64,000 bases of DNA from Pseudomonas sp. NFR16 (lineage in GTDB: Bacteria > Pseudomonadota > Gammaproteobacteria > Pseudomonadales > Pseudomonadaceae). The stretch spans positions 744,001 to 808,000 of the forward strand of contig NZ_FNYJ01000001.1 in assembly GCF_900108875.1 (NCBI RefSeq), in the 5' to 3' direction. The position numbers and the translations under genes are program-made. The notes beneath the pieces were generated by a model. The model made no database searches and had not been told where the DNA came from. It worked only from the letters and a program-made list of their open reading frames with translations. Each line of letters starts with the position of its first letter. The stretch's first letter is position 1. Shown here piece by piece: positions 34,592 to 42,613 of the stretch.

Positions 34592-35251
34592 ATGCTGACG
34601 CTTACACGTCGCTGGCGCTGGACAGGCGCTGGCGCAGTTATTATCGGCCTGGGCTGGGCGACACTGCGCGCCAGTCACCTGCTGTTTCCCAACCTGTGGC
34701 TGCCTGCAACCGCAAGCCATATTCAGTCACAGGCAGCGGTGCAACGGGTCGATCCTCATGTGTACGACACGCAATGGTTCGACGCCGCCAGAGCCGGCCG
34801 TCAGGACATCAGCCAGGCGTTGATCGACGCCGGGTTTCCGGTCGACAGCCGGACCGGGTCGGGCTACACCGCGCTGGTTCTGGCGACGTATCACGGCCAC
34901 CTGGACGAAGTCGGGACGCTGCTTGCGGCCCACGCGGATCCCTGCATCGCCGATAACAACGGCAACAGCGCGCTGATGGGCGCACTGTTCAAAGGGGAAA
35001 CGGCGGTTGCGCGCGCGCTGCTCGGCCGCTGCCCGGTGGATCAGGCCAACAACAGCGGCCAGACTGCCCTCGCCTTTGCGGCGCTGTTCGGCCGCCTCGA
35101 CATGATCCCCGAACTGGTGAAGCTGGGCGCCGACCCCGACCATGTCGACGCCCGCGGCAAGACTGCCCTGGGCATCGTTCTGGAGCAAGGCAACGAGCAG
35201 GCCGCTGCGGCATTGCGCAGCGCGGGTGCCAGTGTCGGCAGCAGTTTTTGA
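34592..35251 (+). CDS. ankB: Ankyrin-repeat protein AnkB
   Basis: A 219-residue protein with an N-terminal membrane or signal segment (about residues 10-30) followed by four or five ankyrin repeats, for example GYTALVLATYHGHLDEVGTLLAAHADP and GQTALAFAALFGRLDMIPELVKLGADP. It should be periplasmic and membrane-tethered. In P. aeruginosa the matching protein supports full KatB activity, probably by protecting the enzyme or helping heme use; that role is taken from the family, not from this sequence. GAAGGA precedes the ATG. Confidence 0.9.
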   Translation: MLTLTRRWRWTGAGAVIIGLGWATLRASHLLFPNLWLPATASHIQSQAAVQRVDPHVYDTQWFDAARAGRQDISQALIDAGFPVDSRTGSGYTALVLATYHGHLDEVGTLLAAHADPCIADNNGNSALMGALFKGETAVARALLGRCPVDQANNSGQTALAFAALFGRLDMIPELVKLGADPDHVDARGKTALGIVLEQGNEQAAAALRSAGASVGSSF

Positions 35252-35267
35252 CGCAGGGCCAAGATCA

Positions 35268-35284
35268 GGGGGCTGATCGCCCCC
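35268..35284. terminator. GC-rich hairpin after ankB
   Basis: GGGGGC TGATC GCCCCC follows the ankB stop by 16 bp and lies before the convergent efflux operon end. It has no T-run, so it is a weak terminator candidate. Confidence 0.35.
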
Positions 35285-35365
35285 CCGTCCCGACCGGACT
35301 GCCTGTCGCCGAACGTGGCGATGGCGCCTGGCAGGCTTGCCCTGGTCACCCCTGCGCCGTCACGC

Positions 35366-36925
35366 TCAGCGTAGGCTGGTGGTGACGCCTGGGCCCTGCC
35401 AGCCGCCGCCCATTGCCCGGTACAGCGTCACGGCAGCACGCGAGGAGTCCGCTTCTGTGCTGTTCAGGCTGTCACGAGCCGTGAGCAATTCTCGGTTGGC
35501 ATCGAGCACATCGGTCAGCGGGATCGCCCCCGATTTGTAGGCGGTCTCGGACAAGTCCCTGGCCCGCGTCAGCGCGCCGACCTCACCGGCCAGTTCCTCT
35601 CGGCGCTGTTCGGTCTGGGACAACGAGACCAAGGCGTTCTCGACATCCTCACAGGCCCTCAGCACTGACTGGCGATACTGCGCAAGCGCCTCGGCGTTGG
35701 CACCCTTGGCCTGGGCAACCTCGGCATCGATCTTGCCGAAGTCGAACAACCGCCAACGCACCAGTCCACCGATCGAGGGCTGAAATGCACGCTCGGTGAA
35801 CATGTGCCGACCGGTGATGCTTTCGTAGCCCAGGGCGCCTGACAGCGACACTTTCGGGTAGTAATCGGCAATGGCTTCGCCGATCCGCTCATTGGACGCC
35901 GCCAGTCGGCGCTCGGCGGCGATGATGTCCGGACGTCGGCGCAACACGTCAGCCGGTGCAATGCTGTCCTTGATCGCCGGCAGTGACGGGATCTGCGAGG
36001 CCATGGCCAGTTCCCTCGCCGAACGGCCCGGCTGTTTGCCCATCAGCACGTCGAGGCGATTGAACTGCGCCTCCAGCGCGATGCGCAGCAACGGCACGGT
36101 GGCCCGCGCCTGCTTCAGCAACGCCTGGGCCTGAGCCACTTCGCGCTCATCGACATCGCCCAGGCGTCGCCGAACCTGCACCAGATCGAGCAGATGCTCG
36201 TCGGTGCTGATCTGATCGGCGGCAACCGCCAGCCGCGCCTGGTAGCCGCGAATCTGCACATAGGCGTCCGCAGCCTCGGCGACCACCGAGATCCGCGTGC
36301 CCAGATGAGCGGCCTCTGCAGCCTGCGCCTCAGCTTCGGCGGCAGATGCACCGCGCCGAAGACCGCCCGCCAGGTCGATCTCCCAGCTGGCAGAGGCGCC
36401 GGCGGTGAGGTCTTTCTGATTGCGCTCGTAGCCCGGCAAGTTGCGGCCCAACGACCCCAGCGGACTTTGCAGGCTCTGCCGCTGCTTGGTAGCCGAGCCG
36501 ACGAAATCCACCGTCGGATACAACTCGGCGCCCGCCGCGCTCGCCACGGCACGGGCCTGTTCGACCCGCGCCAGCGAAGCCACAAGATCCAGGTTTTGCG
36601 CCAGCACCTGATCGACGATGCTCACCAGTTGCGGATCGTCGAAGCCGTACCACCAGGTCGCCAGATTCTGCACAGCGGCGGGATCGGCGTTGCCCTCTGT
36701 GCCCTGGTTGTGGAACGGCACCAGCGCGGTGTTCGGCGCCTGGTAGTCAGGGCCCACCATGCAGCCCGACAACGCGGCGCTCATCAACACCAGACCGATG
36801 ATGGCCGGCAGGCGCGCCCGTTTCGGCCTGAATTCTCGCGCGCCGCGACCGGCTGCGGTCATGGCCGGGTGTTTATCCAGCGTCTCGCCCACAAGGCGCG
36901 CGCTGAAAGAAAGCTTGCTGGACAT
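35366..36925 (-). CDS. RND efflux outer-membrane lipoprotein (OprM/NodT type)
   Basis: A 519-residue outer-membrane channel. The lipobox ALSGC gives lipid-modified C55, preceded by a long N-terminal region; a later start at about residue 22 is possible. Two repeats typical of outer membrane efflux proteins follow, the second including ADVLRRRPDIIAAERRLAASNERIGEAIADYYP, a hallmark of the NodT subfamily. It would form a trimeric channel for the pump encoded just upstream. The ATG at 36925 overlaps the pump stop codon by one base and has a GGGAGG site inside the pump gene, so translation is coupled. Confidence 0.92.
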   Translation of the reverse strand: MSSKLSFSARLVGETLDKHPAMTAAGRGAREFRPKRARLPAIIGLVLMSAALSGCMVGPDYQAPNTALVPFHNQGTEGNADPAAVQNLATWWYGFDDPQLVSIVDQVLAQNLDLVASLARVEQARAVASAAGAELYPTVDFVGSATKQRQSLQSPLGSLGRNLPGYERNQKDLTAGASASWEIDLAGGLRRGASAAEAEAQAAEAAHLGTRISVVAEAADAYVQIRGYQARLAVAADQISTDEHLLDLVQVRRRLGDVDEREVAQAQALLKQARATVPLLRIALEAQFNRLDVLMGKQPGRSARELAMASQIPSLPAIKDSIAPADVLRRRPDIIAAERRLAASNERIGEAIADYYPKVSLSGALGYESITGRHMFTERAFQPSIGGLVRWRLFDFGKIDAEVAQAKGANAEALAQYRQSVLRACEDVENALVSLSQTEQRREELAGEVGALTRARDLSETAYKSGAIPLTDVLDANRELLTARDSLNSTEADSSRAAVTLYRAMGGGWQGPGVTTSLR

Positions 36926-39900
36926 CAACGCCTCCCGTGGAAGTATTTGCGGATGAAAATGTAGAACGCCGGGGTGAACAACAGACCGAAACAAGTCACG
37001 CCAAGCATCCCGAAGAACACCGTGGTCCCCAGCGACTGACGCATTTCCGCGCCCGCGCCGGTGGCGACGGTCAGCGGCGCCACACCGAGAATGAACGCCA
37101 GCGAGGTCATCAGAATCGGCCGCAGTCGCGTGCGGGCGGCATGCACTGCCGCATCCACCGCTGTCGAGCCGTCGTCCTGTTTCTGCTTGGCGAACTCGAC
37201 GATGAGAATCGCGTTCTTCGCCGCCAGACCGATCAACACGATGAAGCCGATCTGCGCCAGAATATCGATGGGCATGCCGCGGAAGATCAGCCCGCTGATC
37301 GCCGCCAGAATGCACATCGGCACGATCAGCACGATGGCCACCGGCAAGCGCCAACTTTCGTACTGCGCCACCAGAACCAGAAACACGAACAGCGCCGCTG
37401 CGGCGAACACCAACAACGTCGGCGTGCCCTTTTGTTGCTGCTGGTAGGCAAGCTCGGTCCATTCGAAGCCGATGCCTTTGGGCAGGACTTTCTCGGCCAG
37501 TTGCTCCATTTTGAGCAGTGCCGTGCCCGTCGCGACCCCAGGAGCTGCCGCGCCCTGGACCTCTGCCGCCGGGTACAGGTTGTAGCGTGGCACTCGGTAC
37601 GGAATGGTGTTGTGTTCGATGTCGGCCACCGTACCCACTGGCACCATCTGGCCGCTGTCGTTACGCACCTTCAAGCGGGTGATGTCTTCCGGCGTGCCGC
37701 GAAACCGGGCATCGGCCTGGGCGACCACTTGATACGTGCGGCCCAGATAGTTGAAGTCGTTGACGTACTGCGAGCCCAGATACACCTGCAACGTCGAGAA
37801 CACGTCAGTCGGCTTAAGCCCGACTTTTTCGGCCTTGACCCGGTCAATGTTGGCGAAGATCGACGGCGAGCCGGCATTGAACAGCGTGAACATGCCGACG
37901 AAGTCAGGGTCTTTGCGCGCCTCGGCCACCAGCTTGTTGGCGGCCTCGGCAAGTGCCTTGGAGCCCAGTCCAGCGCGGTCTTCGAGCATCAGCTTGAACC
38001 CGCCGGAACTGCCCAGGCCCTGCACCGGTGGCGGCGGAATGGTCAGCACGTAGGCGTCCTTGATCACCGACAGGCGCTTGCGCAGATCCGCCAGCACGGA
38101 TTGCGCGGTGAGTCCGGGCATGTCGTGGTTGTACAACGACGGCAGACCGGTGAACACCGTTCCCGCATTGGAGGCGACCGTCGAGGTGGTGGCATCCAGC
38201 CCCACGAACGGCGCGATGTGCTCGATCCCGGGCGTCTGCAGCGCGATGTCCATGACCTGGCGCACGACTTTCTCCGTGCGATCCAACGACGCACCCGGCG
38301 GCAGCTGCACGATGGTAATCAGATAGCCCTGATCCTGCTCGGGAATAAAGCCGGTCGGTGTGCTGTGAAACTCGACGCCGGTCAGGGCGATCAGGCCGAC
38401 GTAGACCAGCATCACCAGCCCGAGCACTCGGGCCAGACGCCGGGTGACGTTGCCGTAGCCGTGGGAGAGCCTGTCGAATCCGCGGTTGAAACGGCCGAAT
38501 GAGGCGTCCATGAAGCGCTTGACGCGTTTGAACCGGCCGTTGTCATGCCCCTTGTGCTTGAACAGCACCGCACACAGCGCCGGACTCAAGGTCAGCGACA
38601 CCACGCAGGAGATGATCGTCGACGCAGCGATGGTCACCGCAAACTGCCTGAAGAACAGCCCGGAAATACCGCTCAGAAAGGCTGCAGGCACGAACACCGC
38701 ACACAGCGTCAGCGCGATCGACAACAGCGCGCCGCCGACTTCGTCCATCGTGTGGTGCGCCGCCGCCACCGGCGTCATGCCTTCGTGAATGTTGCGCTCG
38801 ATGTTCTCCACGACGACGATCGCGTCGTCGACCACGATCCCCACCGCCAGCACCAGGCCGAACAGCGACAGGTTGTTGAGGGAGATCCCGCACAGGTACA
38901 GCACGGTGAACGCGCCCAGCAACGAAATCGGGATGGCGACGACCGGAATGATCGTGGCCCGCCAGTTCTGCAGGAACAGGAACACCACCAGCACCACCAG
39001 CACGATGGCCTCGAAGATGGTGGTAATGACCTCATCCACAGACTTGCCGATGAAGATCGTCGGGTCATAGATGATCGAGTAGGCCACCCCGGACGGAAAT
39101 TCCTTCTTCAAGTTTTCCATGGCGCCGAGCACGGCGTGGTCGACGTCCAGCGAGTTGGCGCCCGGTTGCGCGTAGATCAATAGTGTCGCAGCGTCTTTCT
39201 TGTCCATGAACGCGGTGGAGCCATAGTCCACCGCGCCGACCTCGACCCGGCCAATGTCGGCGATTCGGGTGACACGGCCCGATGGGTCGGTCTTGACCAC
39301 GATGCGCTCGAACTCTTCGGGGCTGGACAGCCGCCCCAAGGCTTCGATGTTCAGTTGATACGCTTCGGCTGTTCGGGTTGGCGGCTGGTTCAGCACACCG
39401 GCCGAAACCTGCAGGTTCTGTTGGCGCAGAACGGCCAGCACTTCACTGGCGCTCAAGTCATAGGCAGCGACCTTGTCCGGGTCGAGCCAGATGCGCATGG
39501 CGTACTCGCGTCCGCCCTGGAACTGCACGTCGCCGACACCGGGAATCCGCGCCAGCACATCCTTGATGTGCAGCGTGGCGTAGTTGGACAGGTAGAGCGT
39601 GTCCTTGGTGCTGTCGTCGGAGAACAAATGCACCGCCAGCAGAATGCTCGGCGTCGCCTTGCGCACCTGAACGCCAAGTCGCTGCACGTCTTCAGGCAGG
39701 CGTGAAATGGTGTTCTGCACCCGATTCTGCGTCAGGTTTTGCGCGACGTTGAGGTCGGTGCCGATGCGAAACGTCACAGTGATCGTCAGCTTGCCGTCAC
39801 CGGTTGACTGACTGCTCATGTAAATCATGTTCTCGACACCGTTGATCTGCTGCTCAAGCGGTGTCGCCACGGTCTTGGAAATGGTTTCCGCCGAAGCACC

Positions 39901-40056
39901 GGGGTACGAAGTCGTGACCTGCACCGTTGGTGGGACGATCTCCGGGTATTGCGCGACGGGAAGGACGAACAGCGCGCCCAGGCCGATCAGCGTGATGAAA
40001 CAACTGACGACCACGGCGAAACGCGGGCGATCGATGAAAAAGTGGGCTATCCGCAT
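36925..40056 (-). CDS. RND multidrug efflux pump, HAE1 family
   Basis: A 1043-residue AcrB-type inner-membrane transporter with twelve membrane helices and two large periplasmic loops. It begins MRIAHFFIDRPRFAVVVSCF and contains the proton-relay pair in the fourth helix region (GLVLAVGIVVDDAIVVVENIERN), and the later GLAAKNAILIVEFAKQKQDDG segment with the relay lysine. Length and motifs fit drug-type (HAE1) rather than metal-type pumps. It follows the adaptor gene by 5 bp and overlaps the channel gene, forming a complete three-part efflux operon. Substrates are unknown. Confidence 0.94.
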   Translation of the reverse strand: MRIAHFFIDRPRFAVVVSCFITLIGLGALFVLPVAQYPEIVPPTVQVTTSYPGASAETISKTVATPLEQQINGVENMIYMSSQSTGDGKLTITVTFRIGTDLNVAQNLTQNRVQNTISRLPEDVQRLGVQVRKATPSILLAVHLFSDDSTKDTLYLSNYATLHIKDVLARIPGVGDVQFQGGREYAMRIWLDPDKVAAYDLSASEVLAVLRQQNLQVSAGVLNQPPTRTAEAYQLNIEALGRLSSPEEFERIVVKTDPSGRVTRIADIGRVEVGAVDYGSTAFMDKKDAATLLIYAQPGANSLDVDHAVLGAMENLKKEFPSGVAYSIIYDPTIFIGKSVDEVITTIFEAIVLVVLVVFLFLQNWRATIIPVVAIPISLLGAFTVLYLCGISLNNLSLFGLVLAVGIVVDDAIVVVENIERNIHEGMTPVAAAHHTMDEVGGALLSIALTLCAVFVPAAFLSGISGLFFRQFAVTIAASTIISCVVSLTLSPALCAVLFKHKGHDNGRFKRVKRFMDASFGRFNRGFDRLSHGYGNVTRRLARVLGLVMLVYVGLIALTGVEFHSTPTGFIPEQDQGYLITIVQLPPGASLDRTEKVVRQVMDIALQTPGIEHIAPFVGLDATTSTVASNAGTVFTGLPSLYNHDMPGLTAQSVLADLRKRLSVIKDAYVLTIPPPPVQGLGSSGGFKLMLEDRAGLGSKALAEAANKLVAEARKDPDFVGMFTLFNAGSPSIFANIDRVKAEKVGLKPTDVFSTLQVYLGSQYVNDFNYLGRTYQVVAQADARFRGTPEDITRLKVRNDSGQMVPVGTVADIEHNTIPYRVPRYNLYPAAEVQGAAAPGVATGTALLKMEQLAEKVLPKGIGFEWTELAYQQQQKGTPTLLVFAAAALFVFLVLVAQYESWRLPVAIVLIVPMCILAAISGLIFRGMPIDILAQIGFIVLIGLAAKNAILIVEFAKQKQDDGSTAVDAAVHAARTRLRPILMTSLAFILGVAPLTVATGAGAEMRQSLGTTVFFGMLGVTCFGLLFTPAFYIFIRKYFHGRR

Positions 40057-40061
40057 GTCGT

Positions 40062-41300
40062 CTAGTCCTTCGCCTGATCATTGTCGGGCTTGATCTCACC
40101 GTCTCGGGCGTTGACTTTTGCCCCCGGCGCGGCGAACGGCAGGCCGCCAATCATCACCCGGTCGTTGGCCGTCAGGCCCGACTTGACCACCCGAAGCCCT
40201 GCGCGCATGTCGCCGACTTCTACCTGCTTGGGCACGACCGCGCCGTCATCGGCCACGGTCATCACGATGAAGTGGGACTGATCGGGCAGCACGGCGGCAT
40301 CCGGCACCAGCAAGGTCGGGCCTGGCGCTGCGGCGACCACGCGCAATCTGGCGAACTCACCCGGGGTCAGGACGCCGTCCGGATTGTTCACCGTCGCCCG
40401 GGCGTGAATCGTGCCACTGGCGCGGTTCAGCGCGTTATCGATGAAATCCAGATTGCCGGAGGTCGAGTACCGTTGCCCGCCGCTGGCGGCGATCTGCACC
40501 TGCTCCGGCGCATCACCCGAACGGCGTGCCTTGTATTGCTTGTACTGCTGGTAATCGGACTCGCTCATGTCAAAGTCCAGATACACCGGGTCCTGAGAAA
40601 CAATGGTCGCCAGCAGTGTGGTCGGACTGATCGCTGCGCGGCTGCCGGCGATCAGGTTGCCCACAGACACCTGGTGATTGCCGATGCGCCCGGTAAACGG
40701 CGCGACGATCTGGCAGTGATCGAGGTCGAACTGCGCGTCGCGGATCTGCGCGTTGGCATCGGCCACCGCCGCTTGCGCTTCTTGCCAGTCGGACTTGCGC
40801 AGTTCCATGTTCTGCACGGAGCCTGCCTGGTTGCGCGCCAGTTCATCGGCCCGGTTGAATTCACTCTTGGCGTAGGCCAGTCGTGCGCTCGCCCGTTGCA
40901 GTTGCGCGTTGGCCTGGGCCAGGCGGATCTCGTAAGGCACGCGATCGATGCTGAACAGCAGCGCGCCTTTCTTGACCAATTGGCCGTCTTTGAAGTGAAT
41001 GCCGATCAGCGTACCGCCGACCTGAGCCCGCAGTTCGACGCGGTCGACCGCCGAGAACTGGCCGAGAAACGACAGCCTGCTGTCGAGGTCCTTCACCAGA
41101 GGCCGGCTGACAACCACTTCGGCCAGCGGCGGCGCATCGGCTGCAACGGCGCGCTCGCGCTCGCCCCCAACCAGAAAAACACCCGCGCCGACGGCAGCCG
41201 CCAGCAACCCGGCCCCTACCACCGCTCTTGTCATGTTGCGCTTAGCCGCGGGCGTAGCATCGTCCGCCGACGATCCGCCATTGCTCTCTACCGAATTCAC
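40062..41300 (-). CDS. RND efflux periplasmic adaptor (membrane fusion protein)
   Basis: A 412-residue adaptor. An N-terminal membrane segment (VVGAGLLAAAVGAGVFLVG) lacks a lipobox cysteine, so it is anchored by this helix. Next come a lipoyl/barrel-sandwich domain (ELRAQVGGTLIGIHFKDGQLVKKGALLFSID), a helical hairpin (about residues 125-195) and beta-barrel and membrane-proximal domains (VLTPGEFARLRV; VMIGGLPFAAPGAKV). It links the pump to the outer-membrane channel. The first gene of its operon, it is divergent from a TetR gene; the shared region carries a 20-bp palindrome. Confidence 0.93.
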   Translation of the reverse strand: MNSVESNGGSSADDATPAAKRNMTRAVVGAGLLAAAVGAGVFLVGGERERAVAADAPPLAEVVVSRPLVKDLDSRLSFLGQFSAVDRVELRAQVGGTLIGIHFKDGQLVKKGALLFSIDRVPYEIRLAQANAQLQRASARLAYAKSEFNRADELARNQAGSVQNMELRKSDWQEAQAAVADANAQIRDAQFDLDHCQIVAPFTGRIGNHQVSVGNLIAGSRAAISPTTLLATIVSQDPVYLDFDMSESDYQQYKQYKARRSGDAPEQVQIAASGGQRYSTSGNLDFIDNALNRASGTIHARATVNNPDGVLTPGEFARLRVVAAAPGPTLLVPDAAVLPDQSHFIVMTVADDGAVVPKQVEVGDMRAGLRVVKSGLTANDRVMIGGLPFAAPGAKVNARDGEIKPDNDQAKD

Positions 41301-41443
41301 TATCAGCCCCCTGGCTTGAACTTGAACAACATGAAGAGCCTCATATCAGAGTGCCCCACCTTCCCGATCTGTGCCGTTGGCCGTAGCCCGCAGAACGACT
41401 CGCAGGCGTAACCCGGACAGATGAATTTCTTCCTGATAACGTT

Positions 41444-41463
41444 TTGATGCTACGTATCATCAA
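41444..41463. promoter_or_regulatory. 20-bp palindrome in the efflux/tetR divergent promoter
   Basis: TTGATGCTACGTATCATCAA is a palindrome with only one mismatched pair. It lies 143 bp before the adaptor start and 201 bp before tetR, in an AT-rich part of the 364-bp gap (41301-41664). It is the best operator candidate for the TetR protein. No other element was recognised in this gap. Confidence 0.55.
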
Positions 41464-41664
41464 TATCGATGTAAACATGACGGGCGTAATCATTACTATC
41501 ATTCATTTTGATTCCGGAAGGGTCAGCCACTGTGATAAACCGGCGCACACTGCGGTTCGTGGGCTGCGAATGCGGGGCTGCGAGAGAGGCAGCGCCGCAG
41601 CACCATCCGGCGCGGGACGGGCAACCGGGCGTATACTCGCGCCGCCATGCATCAGGAGGTCGTT

Positions 41665-42243
41665 ATGAAAGTCACCAAGGAACAACGCTTACTGAACAAG
41701 GAGAAGATTCTCACCGCCGCCTCCCGCCTCTACCGCGAGCACGGCATTGACGGAATCGGCATCGGCGAGCTTTCCAAATCGGTGGGCCTGACCCACGGCG
41801 GTTTCTACCGGCAGTTCCCCGATGGCAAGGAGCAACTGGTGGCCGAAGCGATCCGCCGCACGTTCGATGAATACTTCGTGCAGTGGGAAGCGAGCACCCG
41901 CGTGTTTGACATCGTGCAGAACTATGTAACGGCCGAGCATCGCGACAGCAAACTCGACTGCTGCCCGATTCCCACGCTGGCGGCCGATGTGTCGCGCATG
42001 GGCGGCGTCGTCAGCCAGACCTACACCCAAGGCATCGAGCGCTTGCTGCAGATGCTGATGGAGAAAAAGGGCGACTTGCCGGAAGGGACGTCGCGTGAGC
42101 GCGCCATGCAGATCCTTGCCTCCATCTCCGGCGCGATGATGCTTGCCAGGGCCTGTAACGATAACGCACTGACCGATGAAATCATGGCCGCGGTGATCGA
42201 CCAGTGGCGCGGTCTTGAAGACCATGCCGGGCAATCCGCCTGA
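41665..42243 (+). CDS. TetR-family regulator, probable efflux repressor
   Basis: A 192-residue TetR protein with helix-turn-helix at about residues 8-55 (REHGIDGIGIGELSKSVGLTHGGFYRQF) and a helical effector domain of the type found in repressors of the AcrR/YcdC group, with CCPIPTLAADVSR near residue 100. CAGGAGG lies before the ATG at 41665, a better start than the in-frame ATG six codons upstream. It is divergent from the RND operon and probably represses it. The inducing drug or metabolite is unknown. Confidence 0.88.
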   Translation: MKVTKEQRLLNKEKILTAASRLYREHGIDGIGIGELSKSVGLTHGGFYRQFPDGKEQLVAEAIRRTFDEYFVQWEASTRVFDIVQNYVTAEHRDSKLDCCPIPTLAADVSRMGGVVSQTYTQGIERLLQMLMEKKGDLPEGTSRERAMQILASISGAMMLARACNDNALTDEIMAAVIDQWRGLEDHAGQSA

Positions 42244-42325
42244 CCTGGGCTTCAGTGCATCCTGCGTTATCAGGCAGCGCATCGCTGGATGCAGTGAGTC
42301 AGCCACACCGCATGTACCGGTCTTA

Positions 42326-42365
42326 CTGCTGCTGCGCGGCAGATCGCGGGCAAGCGCGCTCCTAC
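42326..42365 (-). repeat. REP-like element A
   Basis: On the minus strand it starts GTAGGAGCGCGCTTGCCCGC and ends GATCTGCCGCGCAGCAG. It is the inverted partner of element B and belongs to the scattered GTRGGAGCG repeats of Pseudomonas. Confidence 0.65.
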
Positions 42366-42412
42366 AGTCCTGTATGTCCATAAAGCTCAGCATGGACTCT
42401 CGGCGGATAACT

Positions 42413-42459
42413 GTGGGAGCGTGGCGTGTCCCGCGATCTGCCGCGCAGCGGCAGCAAAA
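42413..42459 (+). repeat. REP-like element B
   Basis: Starts GTGGGAGCGTGGCGTGTCCC and continues into GATCTGCCGCGCAGCGGCAG, shared with element A. The pair A/B faces each other 47 bp apart, as in REP doublets. Confidence 0.65.
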
Positions 42460-42501
42460 CGGGCACCTTGGTTGAGTCAGATATATATCATTCTCAGGAT
42501 T

Positions 42502-42545
42502 GGCTGCCGGTCCCCGGCAGTTCGTGGGACACGCCACGCTCCTAC
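42502..42545 (-). repeat. REP-like element C
   Basis: On the minus strand it starts GTAGGAGCGTGGCGTGTCCC, like element B, but its second half (ACGAACTGCCGGGG) differs. The three elements fill the 370-bp gap between the TetR gene and the hybrid kinase gene. Confidence 0.6.
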
Positions 42546-42613
42546 GGCCTATGGCCAGAATCAGAGACAGAATGCCCCCTTCAGATCGCGCGACACGGCA
42601 GCGGTCCGTCCGT

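Noticed and set aside
36926..37462. 179-residue extension of the outer-membrane channel protein
   Set aside because: It overlaps the RND pump gene in another frame. The ribosome site and ATG at 36925 and the lipoprotein signal define the true start.
36937..38502. 521-residue plus-strand frame opposite the RND pump
   Set aside because: Composition (rich in Q, H and R) is typical of a shadow frame in GC-rich DNA; the pump gene on the other strand is certain.
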